Shown one piece after another: positions 46,882 through 58,600 of a DNA stretch of 64,000 nucleotides (its first letter is position 1; each line of letters opens with the position of its first letter). The notes below the pieces were generated by a model. It saw only the letters and a list, made by a program, of their open reading frames with translations, did not search any database and was not told the DNA's origin. Source of the DNA: Branchiostoma belcheri (lineage: Eukaryota > Chordata > Leptocardii > Amphioxiformes > Branchiostomatidae); NCBI RefSeq assembly GCF_001625305.1, contig NW_017802935.1, forward strand, positions 1,582,173-1,646,172. Reading direction: 5' to 3'. The position numbers and the translations under genes were made by a program.

Positions 46882-49342
46882 GGGGCACACCCCAGTTTAT
46901 TTGGGGCCTCTATTCGAAGCTGCAGACCCTCAAATCTAGCGACCGTCTCTGGCGTGGAATAATTCGGAAGGAGAATAACTGTATATGGGACGAAAGGGTA
47001 TCTCTTCAGCTACAAGACAAGCTGAGTTTGGTTTCTTCAACCTTTTTAAGTTTGGTAAAATCAACGGAAAAAACATTATTTTCACTCCAAAATTAATGCC
47101 CAAAATTGCGAATTTTCGCGTAGGATAATCCCACAAAAAAAAATTTTCCCGAAGAAATGACTGATACTGGCAGAAAGACCCAAGCCTTGACTATACCCGA
47201 GTAAATTATAAAGAAAATTCTAGTACTGTAATTTTCTAAACAGTCCACGGCGCGAGGGGTTGCAAATCCACCCCTACGAAGCCGCAGAGCGAAAACTAGG
47301 TCAAACGGGAGGATTACACTTGGCGCGCAAGGATACCCGGAAGTAAGGTTCGGAGCCAAAAGAAATTTTCACCCCAAAATCACCATTTCTTACACTCTTC
47401 AGCCATGTTAATGTTTAATGATACTTCGTGGCAGTTTATAAGAAATGTCACCTCAAACTTGGACCCTCAAAACCCTTTCGTCACTTTTTTACAACGGACT
47501 ATCGTGGACCCCTGTCGCGGAAGAACTGGGGTGTGCACCGTTAATTGAGCCAAATTTTAATTAACATTGTTTTTTAATTAACTATGTCATAGTCTATGAA
47601 TCGTGCCAAGTTTGAGTTTTCTGCGACTTTTCCTTCCCGAGTAACAGGTGGTTGAAAGTTACCCTGTCGGGAGGCTCATTTTGCGCTTCCACGGGTGTGT
47701 TCCATTCACGCACATAATGGGAATTACGTCACAATGGTCCGTTCCTTTGGAACGGGCTTTAGCGCATTAAACCATGCTAAATAAACAGATTTTGCCATGT
47801 AAAGGAATGCTAGAGGGCTGTTCTTGCGATGGAGTAGGTTTTCCTTCTAGTTCTGACTGAAATAAACGGTATAAACCACCCAGAATGTAGTTTAGCTGAT
47901 GACGTCACAATGCCCTCCGCTAGCCGAACTTTTTAAGTGAGATCGCTATGGTTTTAAGTTCTGTACGTTGACAGGAAGCAGTTGATATTGAAATTTTTGG
48001 TCATACCCGGTAGAGAACAAGCCAAGGGATCTTACCCAAGTGTTTCCGCTGCGGAGATTCATTTTGTTTTGCAGGAAAACGAAGCTTAATGTTGTATATT
48101 TGGTTAGATTGTAGGTCTGTGGCGTCCTTCTAGCAGCTAGGACGGTATAAATGGCCATCTGCTGAGAGAAGCCTGTACAGTTTGGTGTCGGTCTCGATGA
48201 GATATAAAAGCAGGAGGATGTATCTTCCGATTATTGCAACTTATTTGTCTGAAAGTTGAAATCTCGTGATAGGCCGAACTTGAAACTAGATTTGACAGGA
48301 AAGTAGGGGAATGACGTCATCATGGCCTTTTTTTAATTAAAAACGTCTCCTCCTTAATGCTGGAGCGCCTGGCACACGTACATACGCAGTTTCCAGGTGC
48401 CCCAGGGGTAGGGCAATGCAAATAATAAAATCGCGGTAGATATGACGTCATCGATCTTTAGTAGACACACTTCGAAGTCGGTTTGACCGTGTTCAAGGGG
48501 GGGGGGCGTGGGGAGGGGGGCAAATCAGCGCATTATATGACATTCTATAATCATATTAAAACTTGCGAAATCCAAATTTTTTTCGCCATGATTGGGTAAA
48601 GGATATACACTTTACTGGATGAAATGCAATTTGTTGGCTGCCATAGCTAATATTTTTTGAAGGACGGACCTGTTTTAAGGGGGCACACCCCAGTTTATTT
48701 GGGGCCTCTATTCGAAGCTGCAGACCCTCAAAATCTAGCGACCGTCTCTGGCGTGGAATAATTCGGAAGGAGAATAACTGTATATGGGACGAAAGGGTAT
48801 CTCTTCAGCTACAAGACAAGCTGAGTTTGGTTTCTTCAACCTTTTTAAGTTTGGTAAAATCAACGGAAAAAACATTATTTTCACTCCAAAATTAATGCCC
48901 AAAATTGCGAATTTTCGCGTAGGATAATCCCACAAAAAAAAATTTTCCGGAAGAAATGACTGATACTGGCAGAAAGACCCAAGCCTTGACTATACCCGAG
49001 TAAATTATAAAGAAAATTCTAGTACTGTAATTTTCTAAACAGTCCACGGCGCGAGGGGTTGCAAATCCACCCCTACGAAGCCGCAGAGCGAAAACTAGGT
49101 CAAACGGGCGGATTACACTTGGCGCGCAAGGATACCCGGAAGTAAGGTTCGGAGCCAAAAGAAATTTTCACCCCAAAATCACCATTTCTTACACTCTTCA
49201 GCCATGTTAATGTTTAATGATACTTCGTGGCAGTTTATAAGAAATGTCACCTCAAACTTGGACCCTCAAAACCCTTTCGTCACTTTTTTACAACGGACTA
49301 TCGTGGACCCCTGTCGCGGAAGAACTGGGGTGTGCACCGTTT
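46882..49342. repeat. Pair of nearly identical ~660-bp direct repeats around 1.1 kb of non-coding sequence
   Basis: Copies at about 46882-47541 and 48680-49341 differ at roughly three positions. Each copy starts GGGGGCACACCCCAGTT and ends AACTGGGGTGTGCACC, so each has inverted ends as well. The 1.14 kb between them has no long frame. Readings: two copies of one TIR element, a composite element, or terminal repeats of a non-autonomous element. The high identity means recent movement, recent duplication or an assembly effect. Confidence 0.85.
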
Positions 49343-49442
49343 TGCTTTACACAGGTAACAGAACGCAAGGATGTTGGTTTATAAATCATGATAGTAAAGC
49401 ACAAATACTATCATAACCAACTCATAATAGCTATATACAGAG

Positions 49443-49491
49443 NNNNNNNNNNNNNNNNNNNNNNNNNNNNNNNNNNNNNNNNNNNNNNNNN
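49443..49491. other. Assembly gap (49 N)
   Basis: A run of 49 N. Just beside it, at 49492-49560, a short tandem repeat with CCATGTGTACTGGATCC is present, a likely cause of the gap. Confidence 0.99.
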
Positions 49492-50275
49492 GATCCCTTC
49501 CCCTCCATGTGTACTGGATCCACTTCCCCTCCATGTGTACTGGATCCACCTCAGGTACTGATGCAGGGTCCTCCTCCATGTTTACTGGTATGTGTGACAA
49601 GGTAATCTGGACATCAGGTATGTAGTCATTGTTCAAATACTGAACAAAAAGCGTCTTCAGGAGTTGGTTGTTCCTCACAATATTGGAGATAGTCTTTGTG
49701 GACTCCTTCCGAAGAATGTCTACTACTTCTACCCGGAAGAGTTTCCCACAAAGTGACTCTAGGGCCATGCCAAACAAGAAAATATTGTCATTGACAACAA
49801 ACAGTCCACCCCTATTCCTCCTGTCAATGTGTTCCAGACTGAATTTGTATCTTGAATTCAGTTGCAGACTGGTCTGATCTCCCGTCATGGAACAGCACAA
49901 GGATTTTAGTGCCCGAAGTTCAATGATTCTGGCCTCAGTTTCTGTTGCTTTTTTCCCCTTGAATGTGTGTTTTTGTAGTGTTTTCAATTGCGATTCAAGA
50001 TTTGTGAAGACCCTGTAGACTGTCCATCCCATGAGGTACCTCACTTTGCCACAGTTAGCTTTTGACGCATTGTAATGTGTTCTGTTTGGCTGAACTTGCT
50101 CTAAGTCAGACTCCAACTTCTCTTTCAACTCTGAAGCTGGGTCGTTGACTTTGGCCACATGTTTATATATTACGGTTATGAGCCTCGTCAGCACGGTGTC
50201 AGCTTCATGTGGCAAGGAGGTATTGGTCTCTTGTTTCCATCTAGCCTTAGCTTCCCTATCTCCTGTGAGTGACAT
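49492..50275 (-). CDS. Unrecognised frame overlapping the PIF1 helicase frame; runs into the gap
   Basis: The open frame begins with ATG at 50273-50275 and continues for about 260 codons into the run of N. It overlaps the end of the helicase frame by 20 bases in another phase. It is rich in Lys, Leu and Glu, with YLMGWTVYRVF and later NRGGLFVVNDNIFLFGMALE. The spacing Y-L-x-G ... R-G-G-L-x-x resembles C-terminal parts of several eukaryotic DNA-transposon transposases; this is only a resemblance. Near the gap it has short repeats (DPVHMEG). It may be a second protein of the same mobile unit, or a following exon: an acceptor-like CACATAG lies at about 50285-50291. Confidence 0.5.
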
Positions 50276-51911
50276 GATTTTTTCCTATGTGAGAAGTAAA
50301 TGCCTTTCTTGTTATTACGTCCTTCCCCCTTGTTTTGTCCAGTGTTTTTTCCTGACACAGCCCCTCCAATTGAAGAATCAGATATGCAAACAAGGACCGG
50401 AGGCTCTCTCTTTGTACATCAAGATGAAGAACCAGATCAAGTAGGTTCTCAAATGGACTAAGGTCATCCTTGAGTAACTGTATAATTACACAAGGATCAT
50501 AGCCATCTGGGATGGCGATAGAGGGAAAGGTTTCATCTACTTCAAGAATGGGATCTTGTGTGCTGCTGCTGATGTGTACTTGGTCCCCTCCCCCCTCCAA
50601 GTGTACTGGGCCCCCCTCTTCCTCCCCACTGGACAACATTCCCTTGGAAATATTTGGTGTAACCAGGTCTCGTAAGGCATGCACTTTACCTCTATAGAAA
50701 TTGATGACAAGTGGGTGTGGTTTGACAACATGCCTTGAAAAGCCTGGCAACACACGGAAGGACTCAGGCAAGGTTGCCCTGGTATAAGCAGTATATTGTT
50801 GACCTGGTGCGAACATGTGGATGTCAACAACTTCCATATTGGTTAGAGTACTGCCTTGGCTCTTATGGACAGTCATGGAAAACCCAAGTTGCAGTGGATA
50901 CTGCCACCTAGACGCGATTAACCTTCCATTCTCATAGTAGCCAAACATGTGCTGTTCTATGATATGTGTCTCCCCAGTCTGAAATGTAATCAATGGGTGT
51001 CCATTCGAGAAGTCATTTACAATACCAGTAGCGCCATTGACCAGTTTAGAAGAAATGCTGAAAAGGTTCTGAAGGAGTATAACAGGTGCTCCCTTCTTTA
51101 AAACCAAAATCTGAGGGGCCTGACAAAGTTTATCAAGGCTTGCCTTTGCTGTGCCCATGTCCTGTGCAACATATCTCCTCTCCATGCCCTCAATTGTAGC
51201 AATTTGACGCTCATTATATGCATTCATATCTCGTCTTAGTGAATACAATCGCATGTCGACTTTGGGCAATGGTCTTGTCAACTTTGCCATCAGACTAAGG
51301 CATTCAGGTGTGCGGCGACCCATTCTCAACTCCTCCAGCATTGTTAGGAACTGGGGATTCTCCTGTCTATATACACCAGTGAGGAATATACACAGATCGA
51401 TTGCTTTCTCCCATGTGTCACTCAAAAAGCAAAAGTCTGGGGTGAGTTCATCCTCTCTGAGATCAATGGGGGGAAGCTGAAAGAAATCCCCAGCAAACAC
51501 GAGTCTAACACCCCCAAAGGGCAGACGGTTCTGCTTTATCATCTGCAGTAGAGTGTGTAGTTTCTGCAGGATGGCAGAGCTAAGCATGGACACTTCATCA
51601 CAAATGATCACCTTGATTTTGTGGATCCGGTCAAATGAGATTTTATCCAGCTGTTTGAATATCTGGTTTGCTTCTTTTTGGCCTAGGCCAAGGCAGAAGG
51701 AGCTGTGGACTGTCTGTCCATTGATGAGGACTGCCGCCTTGCCCGTGGGAGCCACAACTGCAACGCCTTCTTTACCAAACTTCAACTCCATGTTTGCAAT
51801 TATGCGTCTGATTACAACAGATTTGCCACTGCCCGCCCGACCAGTGACAAAAATGTTGAAATCATCAGCCAAACTGCAAACATGGAGTTGTTCCGGGGAC
51901 AGAGAAACCAT
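50256..51911 (-). CDS. PIF1-family (SF1B) DNA helicase, 551 aa, single exon
   Basis: The uninterrupted frame runs from ATG 51911 to a stop at 50256-50258. Helicase motifs in order: Walker A GRAGSGKS (~residue 25), APTGKAA, Walker B ICDEVSML, GDFFQLPP, then VHKSQGSTL and YTAYTRA, so ATPase and DNA-binding motifs look intact. PIF1 helicases unwind DNA 5'-3'; in animals, extra copies are often carried by mobile elements. The ~130-residue C-terminal extension is unrelated to anything I recognise. There is no Rep or capsid-type frame beside it, so a Helitron is not supported. A 5' non-coding exon is possible (donor GTAAGAAT at about 52552, acceptor TTCTAG at about 51925). The next frame overlaps its end. 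Confidence 0.88.
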   Translation of the reverse strand: MVSLSPEQLHVCSLADDFNIFVTGRAGSGKSVVIRRIIANMELKFGKEGVAVVAPTGKAAVLINGQTVHSSFCLGLGQKEANQIFKQLDKISFDRIHKIKVIICDEVSMLSSAILQKLHTLLQMIKQNRLPFGGVRLVFAGDFFQLPPIDLREDELTPDFCFLSDTWEKAIDLCIFLTGVYRQENPQFLTMLEELRMGRRTPECLSLMAKLTRPLPKVDMRLYSLRRDMNAYNERQIATIEGMERRYVAQDMGTAKASLDKLCQAPQILVLKKGAPVILLQNLFSISSKLVNGATGIVNDFSNGHPLITFQTGETHIIEQHMFGYYENGRLIASRWQYPLQLGFSMTVHKSQGSTLTNMEVVDIHMFAPGQQYTAYTRATLPESFRVLPGFSRHVVKPHPLVINFYRGKVHALRDLVTPNISKGMLSSGEEEGGPVHLEGGGDQVHISSSTQDPILEVDETFPSIAIPDGYDPCVIIQLLKDDLSPFENLLDLVLHLDVQRESLRSLFAYLILQLEGLCQEKTLDKTRGKDVITRKAFTSHIGKNHVTHRR

Positions 51912-52899
51912 CTGACAGCGGGCCTAGAACAATACCACCCCCACAGTACAAAAATTTGCATCTAGCACATCATTGCTTGATGAGCACAGTGTAACTCAAT
52001 GAACAAAAGAAAATATAAAAAAATAATACAATACACACTGGTAACTACATCTTCAAACTACAGGCGAACAACAATTTCCACTCACTGTACAAAAATGTGT
52101 ACCTAGTACATCGTGTAACTCAATGAACAAAAAATTATAATAACGTTACACAGGTAACGTAATGCTATTGAAAGGAACTAGAAAACTACACTAATTTTAC
52201 TACGCGACTACAACCACCAAAAGCAAACCTGCCCCACTACATCATTGCTTGCATACAGAAGACTTGGAAAATAACGTGGAGAGGACCCTGTAACACATAA
52301 ACAGTACAACAAAATTTCAATTGCTTCGTCATTTGAAAGCCACGTGCACACTCCGTTTGGTTTAAAAAAAAATTAAATTTTTCATAGCATATAACACTAT
52401 GGGCGCCCCCCTCCCTCACTTTCCCCGCCTATCGGCCATATCGGCCCAGTCAGGTTGATAACTAACATACCAGTCTCTTTGTTTACTATTCTATGCGTCT
52501 ATCTTTTCGATACAGAAGTTTAACGACAGTAAAACTTTCAAATAATGACAATTCTTACCGATTCTCCGCCTCTGCGAGCTTGTGCAGACAGGCTAGCAGG
52601 AAAAACAGCTTTGGCGGGAACTCGGGGTCATAGACCAAATTTCCTGAAGCCTGATTGGCTACCAATGATGTCACTGTTTTGTGAAGCAGCGCCGCGATGC
52701 GGTAACATAGCAAACTGCTGGTAACGCACATACCGGGAAATGAAGGATTTTGGGCGTTACAAAATGCCGCGTATCGTCCTTTGTAATATGTATATCATCA
52801 ACTGGATAGTTTCCATGGGCAAATAAGATATCAAACATGACAATGGCAACGTAAACAACCGTCTGTGGTGAGGAAATTAGCCGAAAATTAGGGTGTTTG

Positions 52900-53040
52900 A
52901 AATGACGTTTCCTACCTACGCTCGTCCCTCGCTCGGCCTTCGGCCTCGCTCGGGACTCGCTGATCGGCTTCGCCGATCTTCGGGTGCCTTCGGCACCCGC
53001 CCGTTTCGGGTATCTTCGGGACCGGCTCGCTTGAATCGCT
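52900..53040. repeat. Cluster of short GC-rich hairpins with TTC loops
   Basis: Within 140 bases: GGCCTTCGGCC, GATCGGCTTCGCCGATC and GGGTGCCTTCGGCACCC, each a perfect inverted repeat around TTC. The base composition contrasts with the AT-rich surroundings. Flanking inverted TTGAAGGTAGCAG (about 53040) and CTGCTACCTTCAA (about 53523) suggest that the cluster belongs to, or borders, a foldback element. Confidence 0.7.
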
Positions 53041-53587
53041 TGAAGGTAGCAGGTCACAGTATTAATGGGCGACCCCCGGGTATAGAATGACGCGGGTATA
53101 GAAAGTAGTGCAGCGAATATTCTTGAAGGCTGGGTAGAAAGCCTGATAAGAGCGTCAGCCAGGTGTAAATTGTGCTGTGTGGTGTAGAAATGTATCGGGT
53201 TTGAGACTGTATGATTTGATTTGTGAAGGTTTTGCAGTTCGTGTATAAATGCGCCGCATTGTGCAACTGGCTTTCCGGGTGAGTCGGCTGCAGTTCAGGT
53301 CACGTCCGTAGGAGGCGATTTCAAAGTGTACGTCACGAGCAGATACGCCGACAGGATTTTTTGGTTTCTAGATATTTTGTAGTTTGTAACAAACGTTACC
53401 TTCTTCTCAAACATATTCGATTTCCGTATTTGTGAAGTGCACCCTGCTATAATTTTTACCGCGTCGAAGTGAGTCATCTTGGGGTCCTTAACTATAGAAA
53501 TCCCCATAGGGCGAAAACTGTGTTCTGCTACCTTCAATCGCGGCATGATCGCTCGCATTTCGACAGGAAAGACGGTTTTTCAGAGAG

Positions 53588-53668
53588 TCGAAGCAGTTCG
53601 AAGTGAGTCACTTAGTATATGGGGATTTCCCCATTGAAGTGACTCACTTCAAACTGCTTCGAGCTTCG
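53588..53668. repeat. 81-bp imperfect palindrome
   Basis: Arms of about 30 bases, GTCGAAGCAGTTCGAAGTGA and AAGTGACTCACTTCAAACTG continuing to CTTCGAGC, meet around GGGGATTTCCCC. It could fold into a long hairpin. Confidence 0.7.
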
Positions 53669-53834
53669 ACCCACTGAAAATCATTCACGAGTTTCCCATC
53701 CCCAGAATGCAACGTGAAAACGCGGGGGTAACACTCATTTGCATAGGGCTGGAAGGCATCGGAATGATCCTGTTGACGTTAAACAGCTTGCTATTTGTTT
53801 TCAGATTCAAACCATAGTAATTTAATTAATGTTG

Positions 53835-54080
53835 ATTATTCTGTCAATAACAGAAAAATATTCATTATTGACAGGATGGTCCTGTCAATAACAGAAAATT
53901 TTTGCACTATTGACAGGACCATCTATTGACAGGATGGTCCTGTCAATAACAGAAAAAATATACTGTTGACAGGACCATCCTGTCAATAGTGCAAAATTTT
54001 CTGTTATTGACAGGACCATCCTGTCAATAGCCTGTCAATAGCGGAAAATTTGCACTATTGACAGGATGGTCCTGTCAGAG
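53835..54080. repeat. Array of TTGACAGGA/TCCTGTCAA palindromes
   Basis: The inverted unit TTGACAGGATGGTCCTGTCAA and the spacer ATAACAGAAAA alternate in both orientations about six times. The whole block is itself a large imperfect inverted repeat centred near 53960. No coding frame. Confidence 0.85.
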
Positions 54081-55657
54081 AAGCCGTTCATTGCGGTCGG
54101 TTTCACTGAATGACTTCAAACTACCGGACCAAAATAATTACCTACATGTACAAAACTTAACCTCCATATACGGAGGTAATAAATGACAACAATGAATGAT
54201 GTTGAAACACATGCAAGTTTATTCCATTCTAAAACACGACAGTGCTTGACAGAAGTCCTTCACATGAATCTACTACTTATGTTTCTGACAAAACACACGT
54301 TACTACTCACATCAAGCATCATATTCATTTTTTTCATATCTTACAAATCAAGTTCACAAAGGATCAAATCTATCAAATAGATACATATCAAGCCAAGTTC
54401 ATTTCTATACAAATAGACTGACAACATTATATGGGAGTCAGAAAATGTACAAGTCAGATGCTATTCATTCCATCCTTTTCAAAGACTAAGAAGTTCATGC
54501 CAAGGTTTAGTATTATATACAAGTATAATATTCTAGTCCACAGCTCATGGTGAGAACTATATAAATGTTAAAATCTTTAGTCAGTATCTTCAGATACTAG
54601 TAGTTTGTTCATTTAATTAGTAAAATATGTACAACGGTTCTGTTTATAAAGGTTGGAGATCAATTGTAAAACTTTTGCACAAAGACAAACATGATTCAGC
54701 ATTCAGCATCCACTGGCAAAAATGTCATTTTCTGTAAAATTACTATGCATATTGCATATTATTATAGAGGTTTCAGATAAGTACATGTATTCAGATAGGC
54801 TATTTTTTTGTTCACTGCTGAAAAGAAGGCACATTTTTCCATATCAAGTTGAAAAACAACACCATGCACGCAAAAATTTCATTTCTTTAAAATGACACTT
54901 GGAAAACTTTGGAGATTGCACTGTTCAATTTTGTTCAAGGCACAGTCAACTCAATTTGGACACTTTTTACTTGTTTGTAACAAAAACTTTCTGTTCCAAA
55001 ACAAATGTGGTCAGTTTCATTTGAAAAAGCACTGAAACTTCCATCCCTTTTGCATGATATTTACAAGGAAATAACATATCAAAATTATATTAAAACCATT
55101 TCTATGACTTTACGTGCATATTCCAAACTAGACAGATATTAACTATACACATGGGGTTAGTGACAACAAGCAAAATGTTTGAGAAACATGGGGACAAAAA
55201 ACTGCTTGAAAGACATTTTGCAGATCGTCATGACAAAACTGTACGGTTCTTTTGTCAACTTCCAGACATGGATATGCAATCAACTACAAGTTACAGTAGT
55301 AGATTGCATACTGGTAATCCAGATACCAAAATTGCAGAAACTTACTCAGTGGTTTTATTTTCCAGTATCAGGAAAAAATTTTTTTTGCTGTGTTAGAAGT
55401 TCACGTTGAAACAATTCTGTGGTACAGTACACATTCACTGTGTTTTAATTTCGCAGTGTAAGGTCATCTTGAAAATTGAAATTTTAAGATAAAAACCACC
55501 ACAGAAGTTTCAGCATTCACATTGCATTAAAATTGAGCCATGCATTACATTATTTAAGGCACATGCAGGACTGGTGAAGGCAGTTCATGCACAGGTACAT
55601 GTAGTGTACAGGTACATGTAGTGTAGTGGTGAGTGGTTAAGATGATGACGTTCACAT

Positions 55658-58600
55658 TTACAGACGGATGCGGAATGAGCTGAAATGGAACACAGGTTTC
55701 TGTTAGACGAGCACATCTTGTACAAAACAACATTTTCTGTCGATTCTCACAAGTTTTACGCGATCAAGCCTTAGGCCACACCAATTTAACTTGTTGGTTC
55801 TTGGATTTGCCTCTTCATTTTTTTCTGATTTGAAAAAAAAAAGCTCATATTTTGCCCCCAACAATTGAGGAAAGTCATTTTCTTAATCCTAGTTGCTACA
55901 GTTTTTTTTCCTTCTATCAATGCAGTGACTTGATTAAAAGTTCAAAATTCATTGCTTAAATATTAACCCAGCATTTTGACTTCATGACTCGTATTGTAGC
56001 ATTTGGGGCTATAATAAGATGCCTTAGACCTGTTTTTTTCCCGTCGCTTCATATTTTTTCTGAAAAAAAAAACAGAGAACCAACAAATTGAATTGGTGTG
56101 ACGTTACCACAACCAAAAATGAAGCTCTGGTTTTACATGGTACTTATTTTGCCTACGTCCGAGCACAAATGAGCTACACGACAGGCTTGCATTACCAGTT
56201 TTGCAGACAGTATTATACCATGGCACTGACACAACACGCAAGCAGTTTGTATTTTGCATCAAGGATACAAAAATATCAGTTAAAAGTTTTCACATGAAAT
56301 ATTGAGATTAGTTAGGCTACACACACACACGCATGCATGCACACACAAACAAACACCTATGGCCTGAACATGAAAACAATAAAGCGTAAGTTAGCAGGAA
56401 AAATTGTTTTTAAAAAAGGGGTGATTGTTACTTACTTGATGAAGTCAGGGGCTTTGGAGATGACGTGCTCAAACTCAGCGAAGGAAAGTTGGTCATCCTC
56501 ATCCAGATCTGCCTCTTCAAACAACTGCAAGGACACAGCATTTGTTATTTCCATTACTATTTATCTGCCAAGTTACATATATCTGCCTCTTTGAAAAACA
56601 GTGTGTTTGAGAGATCTCTAGTGCAGCACCCCCAGGTATGCACAGTTTTGAAGTCTACTGGAGATGTTGTGTTGGAGATCTCTTTGGATGCATTTTTCCA
56701 GAATATATATGTGCATGTGACTTGTGATGAAATTATGTTGGTAGACATTACCCCTCGGTATAGTAACAACAGTAGAAAAACTGAAGGCTTTGATGTTTCT
56801 AATACATTGTACACATACTCATATACATTAAAGGATGCACATTCCGACAACTATAGTGCAAGTAAGGGCCATTTTTCGTTATTTTCTTCATCCATCTTGT
56901 ATTTTCTCTGTATGTGTATTGCTGGTGTTCTTAAATGTATTGTTTTTAGATTTGAATGACAAATAAGTAATGTATGTTTTGAGGAGGGGGGGGGGTCTTA
57001 TAAGCCTTGCTACTTTTGGCCCAATCATGTTTAAACAAATGTGAACAAGAAAAAATATAAGAAAGGTTGCGTACGTTGTCCACGAGTTGTTCCATCTCTG
57101 TGTCGCTCAGTTTCTGCTCTCCCGTCAGTCGATCCACCACTTGTTTCAGGTCTGACTTGTCCAGGTAACCATCGCTGTCAAAGTCTGGTGCAGAAGAAAG
57201 TAAGGGGCTTATTGTGCTTGTGTATGAAAGAGCTGAACTGCCAAAGAGTATGGAAGTAAAAACATTCATATGCCTTGTCAGAATTAGTAAAAACCAAAAT
57301 AAATTAAATCATATAAAATCTTTCCACTTACCATAAACTTTGAAGGCATATTCCACTTTGACATTCTTGGGTGCCTGCAGATGAAAAAATTGTTATGAAA
57401 ATGCTGTTCAAACATCCAAGCTACACACAACACATGTTACTATATGAATATGGATGAAAACATTAGAATATCAAAGTCAGAGAGGTAGTATTCTATAGAT
57501 ATCCACACACATGGGCATCTATAGCAGCGGCACCTGAGCTGCTGTGCAATGTGATATATTGTGAACCAGTCAGAATTGCCCTGAGGAAGGTGACAGATGG
57601 TCACCGAAACGTCGGCTGAATAGAAGACTTGGTTGTGTAACAAGAGTCAGATATCCACACAAATGAATTATAAAGAAATATTGAAAAATTTATGCATCCT
57701 TCAGTCAATCAATTGTCTGCAGGCATCAGGATTCTTCACTAAACAAAATACATGTGTCCAGCCTTCAACACAAACATTGATGAAATAAATACGTACAGCA
57801 TCGCTGAACACAGACATCATGTCCAAGAAGTCCTCGAACGACAGGTCACCGTCCCCTGACGATGAGAACACATCACAGATCCGATCTTTGAACGGATTCA
57901 CCTGCGTGCGAAGTTCCAGACATTGTTAAGACCTGGTGTCAAGCAGTTGATAGATGAAGAAAGAACATTTTGCTTTTATCTATTTGTACTAGGTTGTCTT
58001 CCTGTAATCCCAAACATTCAGTGCCCTAAATACATAAAATCACAGAAGATACTGATACAGTGTGACTACAAAAAAATCATACATATGACACATAACATAC
58101 ACAACAATCAATCAATTAATTGTCCGCATGCTTCATGTCAAAAGCATGGCGGCTGTAGACAGTTGTTTCCAGGGACTTTGATACTGAAGTACAGAAATAA
58201 AAGAATTCCAGGTTTACTAGTATAATAATAGTAGTATTTGATAACTGGAGGCCCGCAAGCCCTTTTCCAAGGAGCGTAATTGGCGCATTTTGTGTAGAGC
58301 GTATTCGCTGTTTTAATTCTACGTAATGCATTGTAGCCACTTGAAATTTATCGTAAAAGCGTAATCGAGAGGTTTCCGAAATCAGTGTAGAGCGTTATCG
58401 GGACCCCCCCCCCCCCCTTGCAGGCCCTCATAACTGTACCTTTAACTCAGGAAGGGACCATATCTTCTCCTTGGGCAGCCTGGCGTTCTTGTTGGCTCTG
58501 ACACTCGGAGGGTCCAGGAGATAGAACCTCTTAAAAACACTGTGAAAAGGAAAAAAAATACTTATGACGTCAAATCTTTAGAAGCATTAATTTTGGTTTC

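Noticed and set aside
46690-46888. An extra 5' exon of the caspase gene ending in a GC-type donor (CAG|GCAAGT)
   Set aside because: The phase does not match the exon at 45045-45248 and the frame has no family resemblance.
50256-51911. Helitron (RepHel) origin of the helicase
   Set aside because: No Rep domain, no CTRR-type hairpin end and no 5'-TC start seen around it.
52550-52640. Coding 5' exon for the PIF1 gene (NLVYDPEFPPKLFFLL on the minus strand)
   Set aside because: It looks coding and has a donor, but its phase does not fit the helicase frame; kept only as a possible non-coding exon.
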